From positions 51,218,784-51,282,783 of the forward strand of contig OX326959.1 of NCBI GenBank assembly GCA_946800325.1: a stretch of 64,000 bases of DNA, given 5' to 3'. Origin of the DNA: Luzula sylvatica (Eukaryota > Streptophyta > Magnoliopsida > Poales > Juncaceae). The position numbers and the translations under genes are program-made. Shown here piece by piece: positions 12,493 through 24,887 of the stretch. Positions within the stretch are counted from its first letter, which is position 1. The number at the start of each line of letters is the position of its first letter. The notes beneath the pieces are model-generated. The model ran no database searches and was not told the DNA's origin. It worked only from the letters and a program-made list of their open reading frames with translations.

Positions 12493-15408
12493 TAAAGTCT
12501 AACCCCTTCAAAAAAAGTCAATTATCATATTTTCATAAAAATGTGAAAATTGAAGTGTAACACGGATAAAATACTCAATTTTTATGTTCTCTTGAAAATA
12601 ATCCGTAATAGAAGACTAACACACACAAATTTCAAAATTTTCAGAAAAATTCTTGAAAATTCAAAAAGTGAAGTCTAACACCTTCAAAAATAGTCAATTA
12701 TCATATTTTCTTAAAAAAAATTTAATTGTTGTGTAACACGAGCCAAATACTAAACTTTTTATATTTTCGTGAAAATACTCCGGAATAGAAGACTAACACA
12801 CACAAAGTGAAGTCTAACTCCTTAAAAAAAGTGAATTATTATTTTTTCTTCAAAATGTCTTAATTGAAGTGTAACACGAGCAAAATACTCAATTTTTATG
12901 TTGTCTTGAAAATACCTCGTAATAGAAGACTAACACACACCAATTTCAATTTTTTATAAAATTTGTTGTAAATGCAAAAATTGAAGTCTAACACCTTCAA
13001 AAAAAATCAATTATCATAATTTCGTAAAAATGTTAAAATTGAAGTGTAAGACGGATGAAATACTCAATTTTTATGTTGTCTTGAAAATACTCCGTAATAG
13101 AAGACTAACACACAAAATTTTCAAAATTTTCAGAAAAATTCTTGAAAATGCAAAAAGTGAAGTCTAACACCTTAAAAAAAAGTCAATTATCATATATTCA
13201 TAAAAAATTTAGAATTGTAGTGTAACACGAGCTAAATACTCAATTGTTTATGTTTTCGTGAAAATACTCCGTAATAGAAGACTAACACACACAAATTTCA
13301 AAAATTTCAAAAAATTTCTTGAAAATGCCAAAAGTGAAGTTTAACACCTTAAAAAAAAGTGAATTATTATTTTTTCTTCAAAATGTCTTAATTGAAGTAT
13401 AACACGAGCAAAATACTCAATTTTCATGTTGTCTTGAAAATACTCCGTAATAGAAGACTAACACACACCAATTTCAATTTTTTAAAAAAATTGTCGAAAA
13501 TGCAAAAATTGAAGTCTAACCGATTCAAAAAAAGTCAATTATCATATTTTCGTAAAAATGTTAAAATTGAAGTGTAACACGGATAATATACTCAATTTTT
13601 ATGTTGTCTTGAAAATACTCCGTAATAGAAGACTAACACACACAAATTTCAAAATTTTCATAAAAATTTTTGAAAATGCAAAGAGTGAAGTCTAACACCT
13701 TCAAAAAAAAGTCAATTATCATATACTCTTAAAAAAGTTTTAATTGTTGTGTAACACGAGCTAAATACTCAATTTTTTATGTTTTTTGTGAAAATAATCC
13801 GTAATAGGAGACTAACACACACAAATTTCAAAAATTTCAAGAAATTTCATGAAAATGCCAAAAGTGAAGTCTAACACCTTAAAAAAAAGTGAATTATTAT
13901 TTTTTCTTCAAAATGTCTTAATTGAAGTATAACACGAGCAAAATACTCAATTTTTATGTTGTCTCGAAAATACTCCGTAATAGAAGACTAACACACACCA
14001 ATTTCAATTTTTAAAAAAATTTGTCGAAAATGCAAAAATTGAAGTCTAACCCCTTCAAAAAAAGTCTATTATCATATTTTCGTAAAAATGTTAAAATTGA
14101 AGTGTAACACGGATAAAATACTCAATTTTTATGTTGTCTTGAAAATACTCCGTAATATAAGACTAACACACACAAATTGCAAAATTTGAAGAAAAATTCT
14201 TGAAAATGCAAAAAGTGAAGTCTAACACCTTAAAAAAAAGTTAATTGTTATTTTTTCTTCAAAATGTCTTAATTGAAGTGTAACACGAGCAAAATACTCA
14301 ATTTTTATGTTGTCATGAAAATACTCCGTAATAGAAGACTAACACACACCGTTTTCAATTTTTTAAAAAATTTGTCGAAAATGCAAAAATTGAAGTCTAA
14401 CACCTTAAAAAAAGTGGTGTAACACGGATAAAATACTCAATTTTTATGTTGTCTTGAAAATACTCCATAATAGAAGATTAACACACACAAATTTCAAAAT
14501 TTTAAGAAAAATTCTTGAAAATGCAAAATGTGAAGTCTAACACCTTCAAAAATAGTCAATTATCATATTTTCTTAAAAAATTTTGAATTGTTGTGTAACA
14601 CGAGCTAAATACTAAATTTTTTATGTTTTCGTGAAAATACTCCGTAATAGAAGACACACACACACAAATTTCAAAAAATTTCAAAAATTTCTTGGAAATG
14701 CCAAAAGTGAAGTCTCACCTTAAAAAAAGTGAATTGTTATTTTTTCTTCAAAATGTCTTAATTGAAGTATAACACGAGAAAAATACTCAATTTTTATGTT
14801 GTCTTGAAAATACTACGTAATAGAAGACTAACACACACCAATTACAATTTTTTAAAAAATTTGTTGAAAATGCAAAAATTGAAGTCTGACCCGTTCAAAA
14901 AAAGTCAATTATCATAATTTTGTAAAAATGTTAAAATTGAAGTGTAACACGGATTAAATACTCAATTTGTATGTTGTCTTGAAAATACTCCGTAATAGAA
15001 GACTAACACACACAAATTTCAAAATTTTAAGAACAATTCTTGAAAATGCAAAATGTGATGTCAAACACCTTCAAAAAATGTCAATAATCATATTTTCTAA
15101 AAAAAATTTTAATTGTCGTGTAACACGAGCTAAATGCTAAATTTTTTATGTTTTCGTGAAAATACTCCGTAATAGAAGACTAACACACACGAATTTCAAA
15201 AAATTTAAAAACTTTCTTGAAAATGCCAAAAGTGAAGTCTAACACCTTAAAAATATGTGAATTATTATTTTTTTCTTCAAAATGTCTTAATTGAAGTGTA
15301 ACACGAGCAAAATACTCAATTTTTCTGTTGTTTTGAAAATACTACGTAATAGAAGACTAACACACACCAATTTCAATTTTTTAAAAAATTTGTTGAAAAT
15401 GCAATAAT
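12493..15408. repeat. HOR copy 6
   Basis: This copy is 2,916 bp with the standard order. It is the last copy to carry the derived AAAGTGGTGTAAC form of the shortened A/B junction (14408-14425). Copies further right carry AAAGTGAAGTGTAAC. Confidence 0.92.
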
Positions 15409-16462
15409 TAAAGTCTAACCCCTTCAAAAAAAGTCAATTATCATATTTTCATAAAAATGTGAAAATTGAAGTGTAACACGGATAAAATACTCAATTTTTA
15501 TGTTCTCTTGAAAATAATCCGTAATAGAAGACTAACACACCGAAATTTCAAAATTTTCAGAAAAATTCTTGAAAATGCAAAAAGTGAAGTCTAACACCTT
15601 CAAAAATAGTCAATTATCATATTTTCTTAAAAAAATTTGAATGGTTGTGTAACACGAGCTAAATACTAAATTTTTTATGTTTTCGTGAAAATACTCCGTA
15701 ATAGAAGACACACACACACAAATTTCAAAAAATTTCAAAAATTTCTTGGAAATGCCAAAAGTGAAGCCTCACCTTAAAAAAAGTGAATTGTTATTTTTTC
15801 TTCAAAATGTCTTAATTGAAGTATAACACGAGAAAAATACTCAATTTTTATATTGTCTTGAAAATACTACGTAATAGAAGACTAACACACACCAATTACA
15901 ATTTTTTAAAAAATTTGTTGAAAATGCAAAAATTGAAGTCTAACCCGTTCAAAAAAAGTCAATTATCATAATTTTGTAAAAATGTTAAAATTGAAGTGTA
16001 ACACGGATAAAATACTCAATTTGTATATTGTCTTGAAAATACTCCGTAATAGAAGACTAACACACACAAATTTCAAAATTTTAAGAACAATTCTTGAAAA
16101 TGCAAAAAGTGATGTCAAACACCTTCAAAAAATGTCAATAATCATATTTTCTAAAAAAAATTTTAATTGTCGTGTAACACGAGCTAAATGCTAAATTTTT
16201 TATGTTTTCGTGAAAATACTCCGTAATAGAAGACTAACACACACGAATTTCAAAAAATTTAAAAACTTTCTTGAAAATACCAAAAGTGAAGTCTAACACC
16301 TTAAAAATATGTGAATTATTATTTTTTTCTTCAAAATGTCTTAATTGAAGTGTAACACGAGCAAAATACTCAATTTTTCTGTTGTTTTGAAAATACTACG
16401 TAATAGAAGACTAACACACACCAATTTCAATTTTTTAAAAAATTTGTTGAAAATGCAAAAAT
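15409..16462. repeat. HOR copy 7, internally deleted (1,054 bp)
   Basis: The first B monomer passes at about 15630-15645 directly into the late C monomer recognised by GAATGGTTGTGTAACACGAGCT. About 1.86 kb is missing. The join again falls inside a homologous stretch (TTTTCTTAAAAAA), in register, as expected for unequal recombination. Confidence 0.88.
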
Positions 16463-19379
16463 TAAAGTCTAACCCCTTCAAAAAAAGTCAATTATCATAT
16501 TTTCATAAAAATGTGAAAATTGAAGTGTAACACGGATAAAATACTCAATTTTTATGTTCTCTTGAAAATAATCCGTAATAGAAGACTAAGACACACAAAT
16601 TTCAAAATTTTCAGAAAAATTCTTGAAAATGCAAAAAGTGAAGTCTAACACCTTCAAAAATAGTCAATTATCATATTTTCTTAAAAAAAATTTAATTGTT
16701 GTGTAACACGAGCCAAATACTAAATTTTTTATATTTTCGTGAAAATACTCCGGAATAGAAGACTAACACACACAAAGTAAAGTCTAACTCCTTAAAAAAA
16801 GTGAATTATTATTTTTTCTTCAAAATGTCTTGATTGAAGTGTAACACGAGCAAAATACTCAATTTTTATGTTGTCTTGAAAATACCTCGTAATAGAAGAC
16901 TAACACACACCAATTTCAATTTTTTATAAAATTTGTTGTAAATGCAAAAATTGAAGTCTAACACCTTCAAAAAAAGTCAATTATCATAATTTCGTAAAAA
17001 TGTTAAAATTGAAGTGTAAGACGGATGAAATACTCATTTTTTATGTTGTCTTGAAAATACTCCGTAATAGAAGACTAACACACAAAATTTTCAAAATTTT
17101 CAGAAAAATTCTTGAAAATGCAAAAAGTGAAGTCTAACACCTTAAAAAAAAGTCAATTATCATATATTCTTAAAAAATTTAGAATTGTAGTGTAACACGA
17201 GCTAAATACTCAATTGTTTATGTTTTCGTGAAAACACTCCGTAATAGAAGACTAATACACACAAAATTCAAAAATTTCAAAAAATTTCTTGAAAATGCCA
17301 AAAGTGAAGTTTAACACCTTAAAAAAAAGTGAATTATTATTTTTTCTTCAAAATGTATTAATTGAAGTATAACACGAGCAAAATACTCAATTTTCATGTT
17401 GTCTTGAAAATACTCCGTAATAGAAGACTAACACACACCAATTTCAATTTTTTTAAAAATTTGTCGAAAATGCAAAAATTGAAGTCTAACCGATTCAAAA
17501 AGAGTCAATTATCATATTTTCGTAAAAATGTTAAAATTGAAGTGTAACACGGATACTATAATAAATTTTTATGTTGTCTTGAAAATACTCCGTAATAGAA
17601 GACTAACACACACAAATTTCAAAATTTTCATAAAAATTCTTGAAAATGCAAAAAGTGAAGTCTAACACCTTCAAAAAAAAGTCAATTATCATATACTCTT
17701 AAAAAAATTTTAATTGTTGTGTAACACGAGCTAAATACTCAATTTTTTATGTTTTTTGTGAAAATACTCCGTAATAGGAGACTAACACACACAAATTTCA
17801 AAAATTTCATGAAATTTCATGAAAATGCCAAAAGTGAAGTCTAACACCTTAAAAAAAAGTGAATTATTATTTTTTCTTCAAAATGTCTTAATTGAAGTAT
17901 AACACGAGCAAAATACTCAATTTTTATGTTGTCTTGAAAATACTCCGTAATAGAAGACTAACACACACCAATTTCAATTTTTTAAAAAATTTGTCGAAAA
18001 TGCAAAAATTGAAGTCTAACCCCTTCAAAAAAAGTGTATTATCATATTTTCGTAAAAATGTTAAAATTGAAGTGTAACACGGATAAAATACTCAATTTTT
18101 ATGTTGTCTTGAAAATACTCCGTAATATAAGACTAACACACACAAATTGCAAAATTTTAAGAAAAATTCTTGAAAATGCAAAAAGTGAAGTCTAACACCT
18201 TAAAAAAAAGTTAATTGTTATTTTTTCTTCAAAATGTCTTAATTGAAGTGTAACACGAGCAAAATACTCAATTTTTAAGTTGTCATGAAAATACTCCGTA
18301 ATAGAAGACTAACACACACCGATTTCAATTTTTTAAAAAAAATTTCGAAAATGCAAAAATTGAAGTCTAACACCTTAAAAAAAGTGAAGTGTAACACGGT
18401 TAAAATACTCAATTTTTATGTTGTCTTGAAAATACTCCGTAATAGAAGACTAACACACACTAATTTCAAAATTTTAAGAAAAATTCTTGAAAATGCAAAA
18501 AGTGAAGTCTAACACCTTCAAAAATAGTCAATTATCATATATTCTTAAAAAATTTTGAATGGTTGTGTAACACGAGCTAAATACTAAATTTTTTATGTTT
18601 TCGTGAAAATACTCCTTAATAGAAGACACACACACACAAATTTCAAAAAATTTCAAAAATTTCTAGGAAATGCCAAAAGTGAAGTCTCACCTTAAAAAAA
18701 GTGAATTGTTATTTTTTCTTCAAAATGTTTTAATTGAAGTATAACACGAGAAAAATACTCAATTTTTATGTTGTCTTGAAAATACTACGTAATAGAAGAC
18801 TAACACACACCAATTACAATTTTTTTAAAAATTTGTTGAAAATGCAAAAATTGAAGTCTAACCCGTTCAAAAAAAGTCAATTATCATAATTTTGTAAAAA
18901 TGTTAAAATTGAAGTGTAACACGGATAAAGTACTCAATTTGTATGTTGTCTTGAAAATACTCCGTAATAGAAGACTAACACACACAAATTTCAAAATTTT
19001 AAGAACAATTCTTGAAAATGCAAAAAGTGATGTCAAACACCTTCAAAAAATGTCAATAATCATATTTTCTAAAAAAAAATTTAATTGTCGTGTAACACGA
19101 GCTAAATGCTAAATTTTTTATGTTTTCGTGAAAATACTCCGTAATAGAAGACTAACACACACGAATTTCAAAAAATTTAAAAACTTTCTTGAAAATGCCA
19201 AAAGTGAAGTCTAACACATTAAAAATAAGTGAATTATTATTTTTTCTTCAAAATGTCTTAATTGAAGTGTAACACGTGCAAAATACTCAATTTTTATGTT
19301 GTCTTGAAAATACTACGTAATAGAAGACTAACACACACCAATTTCAATTTTTTAAAAAATTTGTTGAAATTGCAAAAAT
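16463..19379. repeat. HOR copy 8
   Basis: This copy is 2,917 bp with the standard order but more private substitutions than copies 1-6. At 18376-18400 it carries AAAGTGAAGTGTAACACGG, two bases longer than copies 1, 2, 3, 5 and 6. Confidence 0.9.
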
Positions 19380-20870
19380 TAAAGTCTAACCCCTTCAAAA
19401 AAAAGTCAATTATCATATTTTCATAAAAATGTGAAAATTGAGGTGTAACACGGATAAAATACTCAATTTTTATGTTCTCTTGAAAATAATCCGTAATAGA
19501 AGACTAACACACACAAATTTCAAAATTTTCAGAAAAATTCTTGAAAATGCAAAAAGTGAAGTCTAACACCTTCAAAAATAGTCAATTATCATATTTTCTT
19601 AAAAAAAATTTAATTGTTGTGTAACACGAGCCAAATACTAAATTTTTTATATTTTCGTGAAAATACTCCGGAATAGAAGACTAACACACACAAAGTGAAG
19701 TCTAACTCCTTAAAAAAAGTGAATTATTATTTTTTTTCTTCAAAATGTCTTAATTGAAGTGAAACACGAGCAAAATACTCAATTTTTATGTTGTCTTGAA
19801 AATACCTCATAATAGAAGACTAACACACACCAATTTCAATTTTTTATAAAATTTGTTGTAAATGCAAAAATTGAAGTCTAACACCTTCAAAAAAAGTCAA
19901 TTATCATAATTTCGTAAAAATGTTAAAATTGAAGTGTAAGACGGATGAAATACTCAATTTTTATGTTGTCTTGAAAATACTCCGTAATGGAAGACTAACA
20001 CACAAAATTTTCAAAATTTTCAGAAAAATTCTTGAAAATGCAAAAAGTGAAGTCTAACACCTTAAAAAAAAGTCAATTATCATATATTCTTAAAAAATTT
20101 AGAATTGTAGTGTAACACGAGCTAAATACTCAATTGTTTATGTTTTCGTGAAAATACTCCGTAATAGAAGACTAACACACACAAATTTCAAAAATTTCAA
20201 AAAATATCTTGAAAATACCAAAAGTGAAGTTTAACACCTTAAAAAAAAGTGAATTATTATTTTTTCTTCAAAATGTCTTAATTGAAGTATAACACGAGCA
20301 AAATACTCAATTTTCATGTTGTCTTGAAAATACTCCGTAATAGAAGACTAGCACACACCAATTTCAATTTTTAAAAAAATTTGTCGAAAATGCAAAAATT
20401 GAAGTCTAACCCCTTAAAAAAAAGTCAATTATCATATTTTCGTAAAAATGTTAAAATTGAAGTGTAACACGGATAAAATACTCAATTTTTATGTTGTCTT
20501 GAAAATACTCCGTAATATAAGACTAACACACACAAATTGCAAAATTTTAAGAAAAATTCTTGAAAATGCAAAAAGTGAAGTCTAACACCTTAAAAAAAAG
20601 TTAATTGTTATTTTTTCTTCAAAATGTCTTAATTGAAGTGTAACACGAGCAAAAGACTCAATTTTTATGTTGTCATGAAAATACTCCGTAATAGAAGACT
20701 AACACACACCGATTTCAAATTTTTAAAAAATTTGTAGAAAATGCAAAAATTGAAGTCTAACACCTTAAAAAAAGTGAAGTGTAACACGGATAAAATACTC
20801 AATTTTTATGTTGTCTTGAAAATACTCCATAATAGAAGACAAACACACACAAATTTCAAAATGTTCAGAA
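19380..20870. repeat. HOR copy 9, lacking one B-C-A trimer, leading into the array edge
   Basis: This copy follows the HOR order to the A monomer with CTCAATTTTCATG (about 20307). It then joins directly to the B monomer with CCGTAATATAAGAC (about 20514). The B, C and A monomers found in between in other copies, about 530 bp or one trimer, are missing. The boundary with the edge region is approximate. Confidence 0.8.
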
Positions 20871-23800
20871 AAATTCTTGAAAATGCAAAAGTTGAAGTCT
20901 AACACCTTCAAAAAAAGTCAATTATCATATTTTCTTAAAAAAAATTGAATTGTTGTGTAACACGAGCTAAATACTCAATTTTTTTATGTTTTTTGTGAAA
21001 ATACTCCGTAATAGAAGACTAACACACACAAATTTCAAAAAATTCAAAAAATTTCTTCAAAATGCTAAAAGTGAAGTCTAACGACTTAAAAAAGAGTTAA
21101 TTGTTATTTTTTCTTCAGAATGTCTTAATTGAAGTGTAACACGAGCAAAATACTCAATTTTTATGTTGTCTTGAAAATACTCCGTAAAAGAAGACTAACA
21201 CACACCAATTTCAATTTTTTTTAAAATTTGTCAAAAATGCAAAAATTGAAGTCTAATCCCTTCAAAAAAAGTCAATTATCATATTTTCGTAAAAATGTTA
21301 AAATTGAAGTGTAACACGGATAAAATACTCAATTTTTATGTTGTCTTGAAAATACTCCGTAATATAAGACTAACACACACAAATTGCCAAATTTTCAGAA
21401 AAATTCTTGAAAATGCAAAAAGTGAAGTCTAACACCTTAAAAAAAAGGCAATTGTTATTTTTTCTTCAAAATGTCTTAATTGAAGTGTAACACGAGCAAA
21501 ATACTCAATTTTTATGTTGTCATGAAAATACTCCGTAATAGAACGCTAACACACACCGATTTCAAATTTTTAAAAAATTTGTCGGAAATGCAAAAATTGA
21601 AGTCTAACCTTAAAAAAAGTGAAGTGTAACACGGATAAAATACTCAATTTTTATGTTGTCTTGAAAATACTCCGTAATAGAAGACAAATGCACACTAATT
21701 TCAAAATGTTCGGAAAAATTCTTGAAAATGCAAAAATTGAAGTCTACCTTCAAAAAAAGTCAATTATCATATTTTCTTAAAAATAATTGAATTGTTGTGT
21801 AACACGAGCTAAATACTCAATTTTTTTATGTTTTTTGTGAAAATACTCCGTAATAGAAGACTAACACACACAAATTTCAAAAAATTCAAAACTTTTCTTC
21901 AAAATGCCAAATGTAAAGTCTAACAACTTAAAAAAAAGTTAATTGTTATTTTTTCTTCAGAATGTCTTAATTGAAGTGTAACACGAGCAAAATACTCAAT
22001 TTTTATGTTGTCTTGAAAATACTCCGTAATAGAAGACTAACACACACCAATTTTAATTTTATTGAAAATTTCACGAAAATGCAAAAATTGAAGTCTAACA
22101 CCTTAAAAAAAAGTAAATTATCATATTTTCATAAAAATGCTAAAATTGAAGTGTAACACGGATAAAATACTCAATTTTTATGTTGTCTTGAAAATACTCC
22201 GTAATAGAAGACTAACACACACAAATTTCAAAGTTTTCAGAAAAATTCTTGAAAATGCAAAAAATGAAGTCTAACACCTTCAAAAATAGTCAATTATCAT
22301 ATTTTCTTAAAAAAATTTGACTTGTTGTGTAACACGAGCTAAATACTAATTTTTTTATGTTTTCGTGAAAATACTCCGTAATAGAAGACTAACACACACA
22401 AATTTAAAAAAATTTAAAAACTTTCTTGAAAATGCCAAAAGTGAAGTCTAACACCTTAAAAAAAGTGAATTATTATTTTTTCTTCAAAATGTCTTAATTG
22501 AAGTGTAACACGAGCAAAATACTCACTTTTTATGTTGTTTTGAAAATATTCCGAAATAGAAGACTAACACACACCAATTTCAATTTTTTAAAAAATTTGT
22601 TGTAAATGCAAAAGTTGAAGTCTAACACCTTCAAAAAAAGTCAATGATCATAATTTCGTAAAAATGTTAAAATTGAAGTGTAGCACGGATAAAATACTCA
22701 ATTTTTATGTTGGCTTGAAAATACTCCGTAATAGAAGACTAACACACAAAATTTTCAAAATTTTCAGAAAAAATCTTCAAAATGCAAAAAGTGAAGTCTA
22801 ACACCTTCAAAAAAAGTCAATTATCATATATTCTTAAAAAATTTAGAATTGTAGTGTAACACGAGCTAAATACTCAATTGTTTATGTTTTCGTGAAAATA
22901 CTCCGTAATAGAAGACTAACTCAAACAAATTTCAAAAATTTCAAAAACTTTCTTGAAAATGCCAAATGTGAAGTCTAACACCTTAAAAAAAGTGAATTAT
23001 TATTTTTTCTTCAAAATGTCTTAATTGAAGTATAACACGAGCAAACTACTCAATTTTCATGTTGTCTTGAAAATACTCCGTAATAGAAGACTAACACACA
23101 CCAATTTAAATTTTTTCGAAAATTTGTCGAAAATGCAAAAATTGAAGTCTAACCCATTCAAAAAACGTCAATTATCATATTTTGGTAAAAATGTTAAAAT
23201 TGAAGTGTAACACGGACAATATACTCAATTTTTATGTTGTCTTGAAAATACTCCGTGATAGAAGACATGCACACACAAATTTCAAAATTTTTAGTAAAAA
23301 TTCTTGAAAATGCAAAAAGTGAAGTCTCACCTTCAAAAAAAGTCAATTATCATATTTTCTTAAAAAAATTTGAATTGTTGTGTAACACGAGCTAAATACT
23401 CAATTTTTTATGTTTTTTGTGAAAATACTCCGTAATTGAAAACTAACACACACAAATTTTAAAAAATTCAAAAAATTTCATCAAAATGCCAAAAGTGAAG
23501 TCTAACACCTTAAAAAAAAGTGAATTATTATTTTTTCTTCAAAATGTCTTAATTGAAGTGTAACACGAGAAAAATACTCAATTTTTATGTTGTCTTGAAA
23601 ATACTCCGTAATAGAAGACTAACACACACCAATTTAAATTTTTTCGAAAATTTCTCGAAAATGCAAAAATTGAAGTCTAACACCTTAAAAAAAAGTCAAT
23701 TATCATATTTTCATAAAAATGTTAAAATTGAAGTGTAACACGGATAAAATACTCAATTTTTATGTTGACTTGAAATTACTCCGTAATAGAAGGCCAACAC

Positions 23801-24385
23801 ACACAAATTTCAATGTTTCCAGAAAAATTCTTGAAAATGCAAAAAGTGAAGTCTAACACCTTAAAAAATAGTTAATTATCATATTTTCATACAAAATTTT
23901 GAATTGTTGTGTGACATGAGCTAAATACTAATTTTTTTATGTTTTCGTGAAAATACTCCGTAATAGAAGGCTAACACACACAAATTTCAAAAAATTTCAA
24001 AACTTTCTTGAAAATGCCAAAAGTGAAGTCTAACACCTTAAAAAAAAGTGAATTATTATTTTTTCTACGAAATGTCTTAATTGAAGTGTAACACGAGCAA
24101 AATACTCAATTTTTATGTTGTCTTCAAAATACTCCGTAATAGAAGACTAACATACACCAATTTCATTTTTTTTTTCAATTTGTTGAAAATGCAAAAATTG
24201 AAGTCTAACACCTTCAAAAAAAGTCAATTATCATAATTTCGTAAAAATGTTAAAATTGAAGTGTAAGACGGATAAAATACTCAATTTTTATGTTGTCTTG
24301 AAAATACTCCGTAATAGAAGACTAACACATACAAATTTCAAAATTTTCAGAAAAATTCTTGAAAATGCAAAAAGTGAAGTCTAAC
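20871..24385. repeat. Diverged trimeric satellite at the array edge
   Basis: Monomers of types A, B and C still alternate. The 17-mer order fades, and point differences and small indels rise towards 24385, for example AGAACGCTAAC near 21541, GACATGAGC near 23911 and AGAAGGCCAAC near 23790. A second B-A-shortened B block (about 21311-21630) shows that HOR pieces were also reshuffled here. This is the usual look of an array margin outside the zone of homogenisation. Confidence 0.85.
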
Positions 24386-24396
24386 TATTTCTTTCA
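24386..24396 (-). mobile_element. 11-bp LTR tip remnant at the satellite/retroelement junction
   Basis: Satellite sequence stops after GAAGTCTAAC. The bases TATTTCTTTCA that follow equal the terminal bases of the LTR copies ending at 29510 and 44428. The sequence from 24397 on equals that from 29511. The array therefore ends inside a minus-strand copia LTR of which only the tip remains. Confidence 0.75.
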
Positions 24397-24887
24397 CTTG
24401 CTCCAACCTTTGGAGAATGATGCACTTTGTCGTCTTTGCCTAATAAATAAGTATCGCGTTTAACCAATTGAATCTAATTCGATTGATTCTAGTAATCCAA
24501 CATATGGAATCTAGATACGCGTATCTCGTTTATATGGCCATGACGGCAACGCCAAAAGAAGCAATCAACTTCTAGGTTTAATCCTCCTCGGATTTCACCA
24601 TTCTTTGAGTCATTAGTTTGGACAACTCCTTGTTCGAACTTTCTGTTTGGAAAACATTTTCCCAAAATACCCTTAGACATACATTTCTTTCGATCCCTCA
24701 TTTGAATTACAAGGACATCCACGCATCTATATATATTGGATTCCTCGGATACTCCGAGCATCTCCAATTCAATTTTAAATCGCATCTCATGCAATTCAGG
24801 GATCGACTTATCTATTGAATGCATATGATATTCGGTCACGAAGATCAAATCTCGTACCAACAACACACGAGTGTTAATCAAAGACAC
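24397..24887 (-). pseudogene. Copia gag-pre-integrase remnant, deletion derivative (left copy)
   Basis: Minus-strand translation shows a decayed pre-integrase domain. The stretch WRCRHGHINEIRVSRF (positions ~24495-24550) corresponds to WHCRLGHINEKRISKL in the copia pol at 61565-64000. Further on, LLGKTTK in the TAATAAATAAG region near 24440 corresponds to LLGKMTK there. The reading is broken by stops (TAG after MLDY) and a frameshift. The coding remnant then runs straight into the LTR tip at 24396, so integrase, RT and RNase H are absent. The same pol/LTR junction recurs at 29510/29511. The family is Ty1-copia and looks closest to the Angela/Tork-like pol at the right edge. Confidence 0.7.

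Larger units (their letters stand above)
1..24385. repeat. Satellite array, ~176-bp monomer, 17-monomer higher-order repeat
   Basis: This is a head-to-tail AT-rich satellite array, open at the left edge. Successive GTAACAC landmarks in the first HOR lie at 65, 241, 379, 554, 730, 907, 1082, 1259, 1438, 1613, 1788, 1927, 2103, 2277, 2452, 2628, 2806 and 2981, so most monomers are 174-179 bp. Three monomer types alternate: B (continues CGGAT), C (CGAGCT or CGAGCC) and A (CGAGCAA). The order in one HOR is BCA BCA BCA BA BCA BCA. Each monomer is itself three ~59-bp sub-repeats that begin GAAGTGTAACACG, GAAGACTAACACAC and GAAGTCTAACACC (60, 119, 178 in the first monomer). Known for such repeats: nucleosome-length monomers in HORs are typical of centromeric or other heterochromatic satellites. 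Centromere function is an inference and is not shown here. The 60-75 codon ORFs inside, mostly TTG-initiated, recur with the repeat and are not genes. Confidence 0.97.

Noticed and set aside
900..23738. About 20 ORFs of 61-75 codons (MKCNTSKILN… family) in the first 24 kb
   Set aside because: They recur with the satellite period, mostly start at TTG, read through A-rich repeat sequence and differ just where the satellite differs. Conservation is explained by repeat homogenisation, not coding.
1..24385. CRISPR-like array
   Set aside because: The repeats are contiguous 59/176-bp satellite units without unique spacers, in plant nuclear DNA.
1..24385. CENP-B-box-like motif in the satellite
   Set aside because: I looked for TTCG…CGGG-type boxes and saw none in any monomer type.
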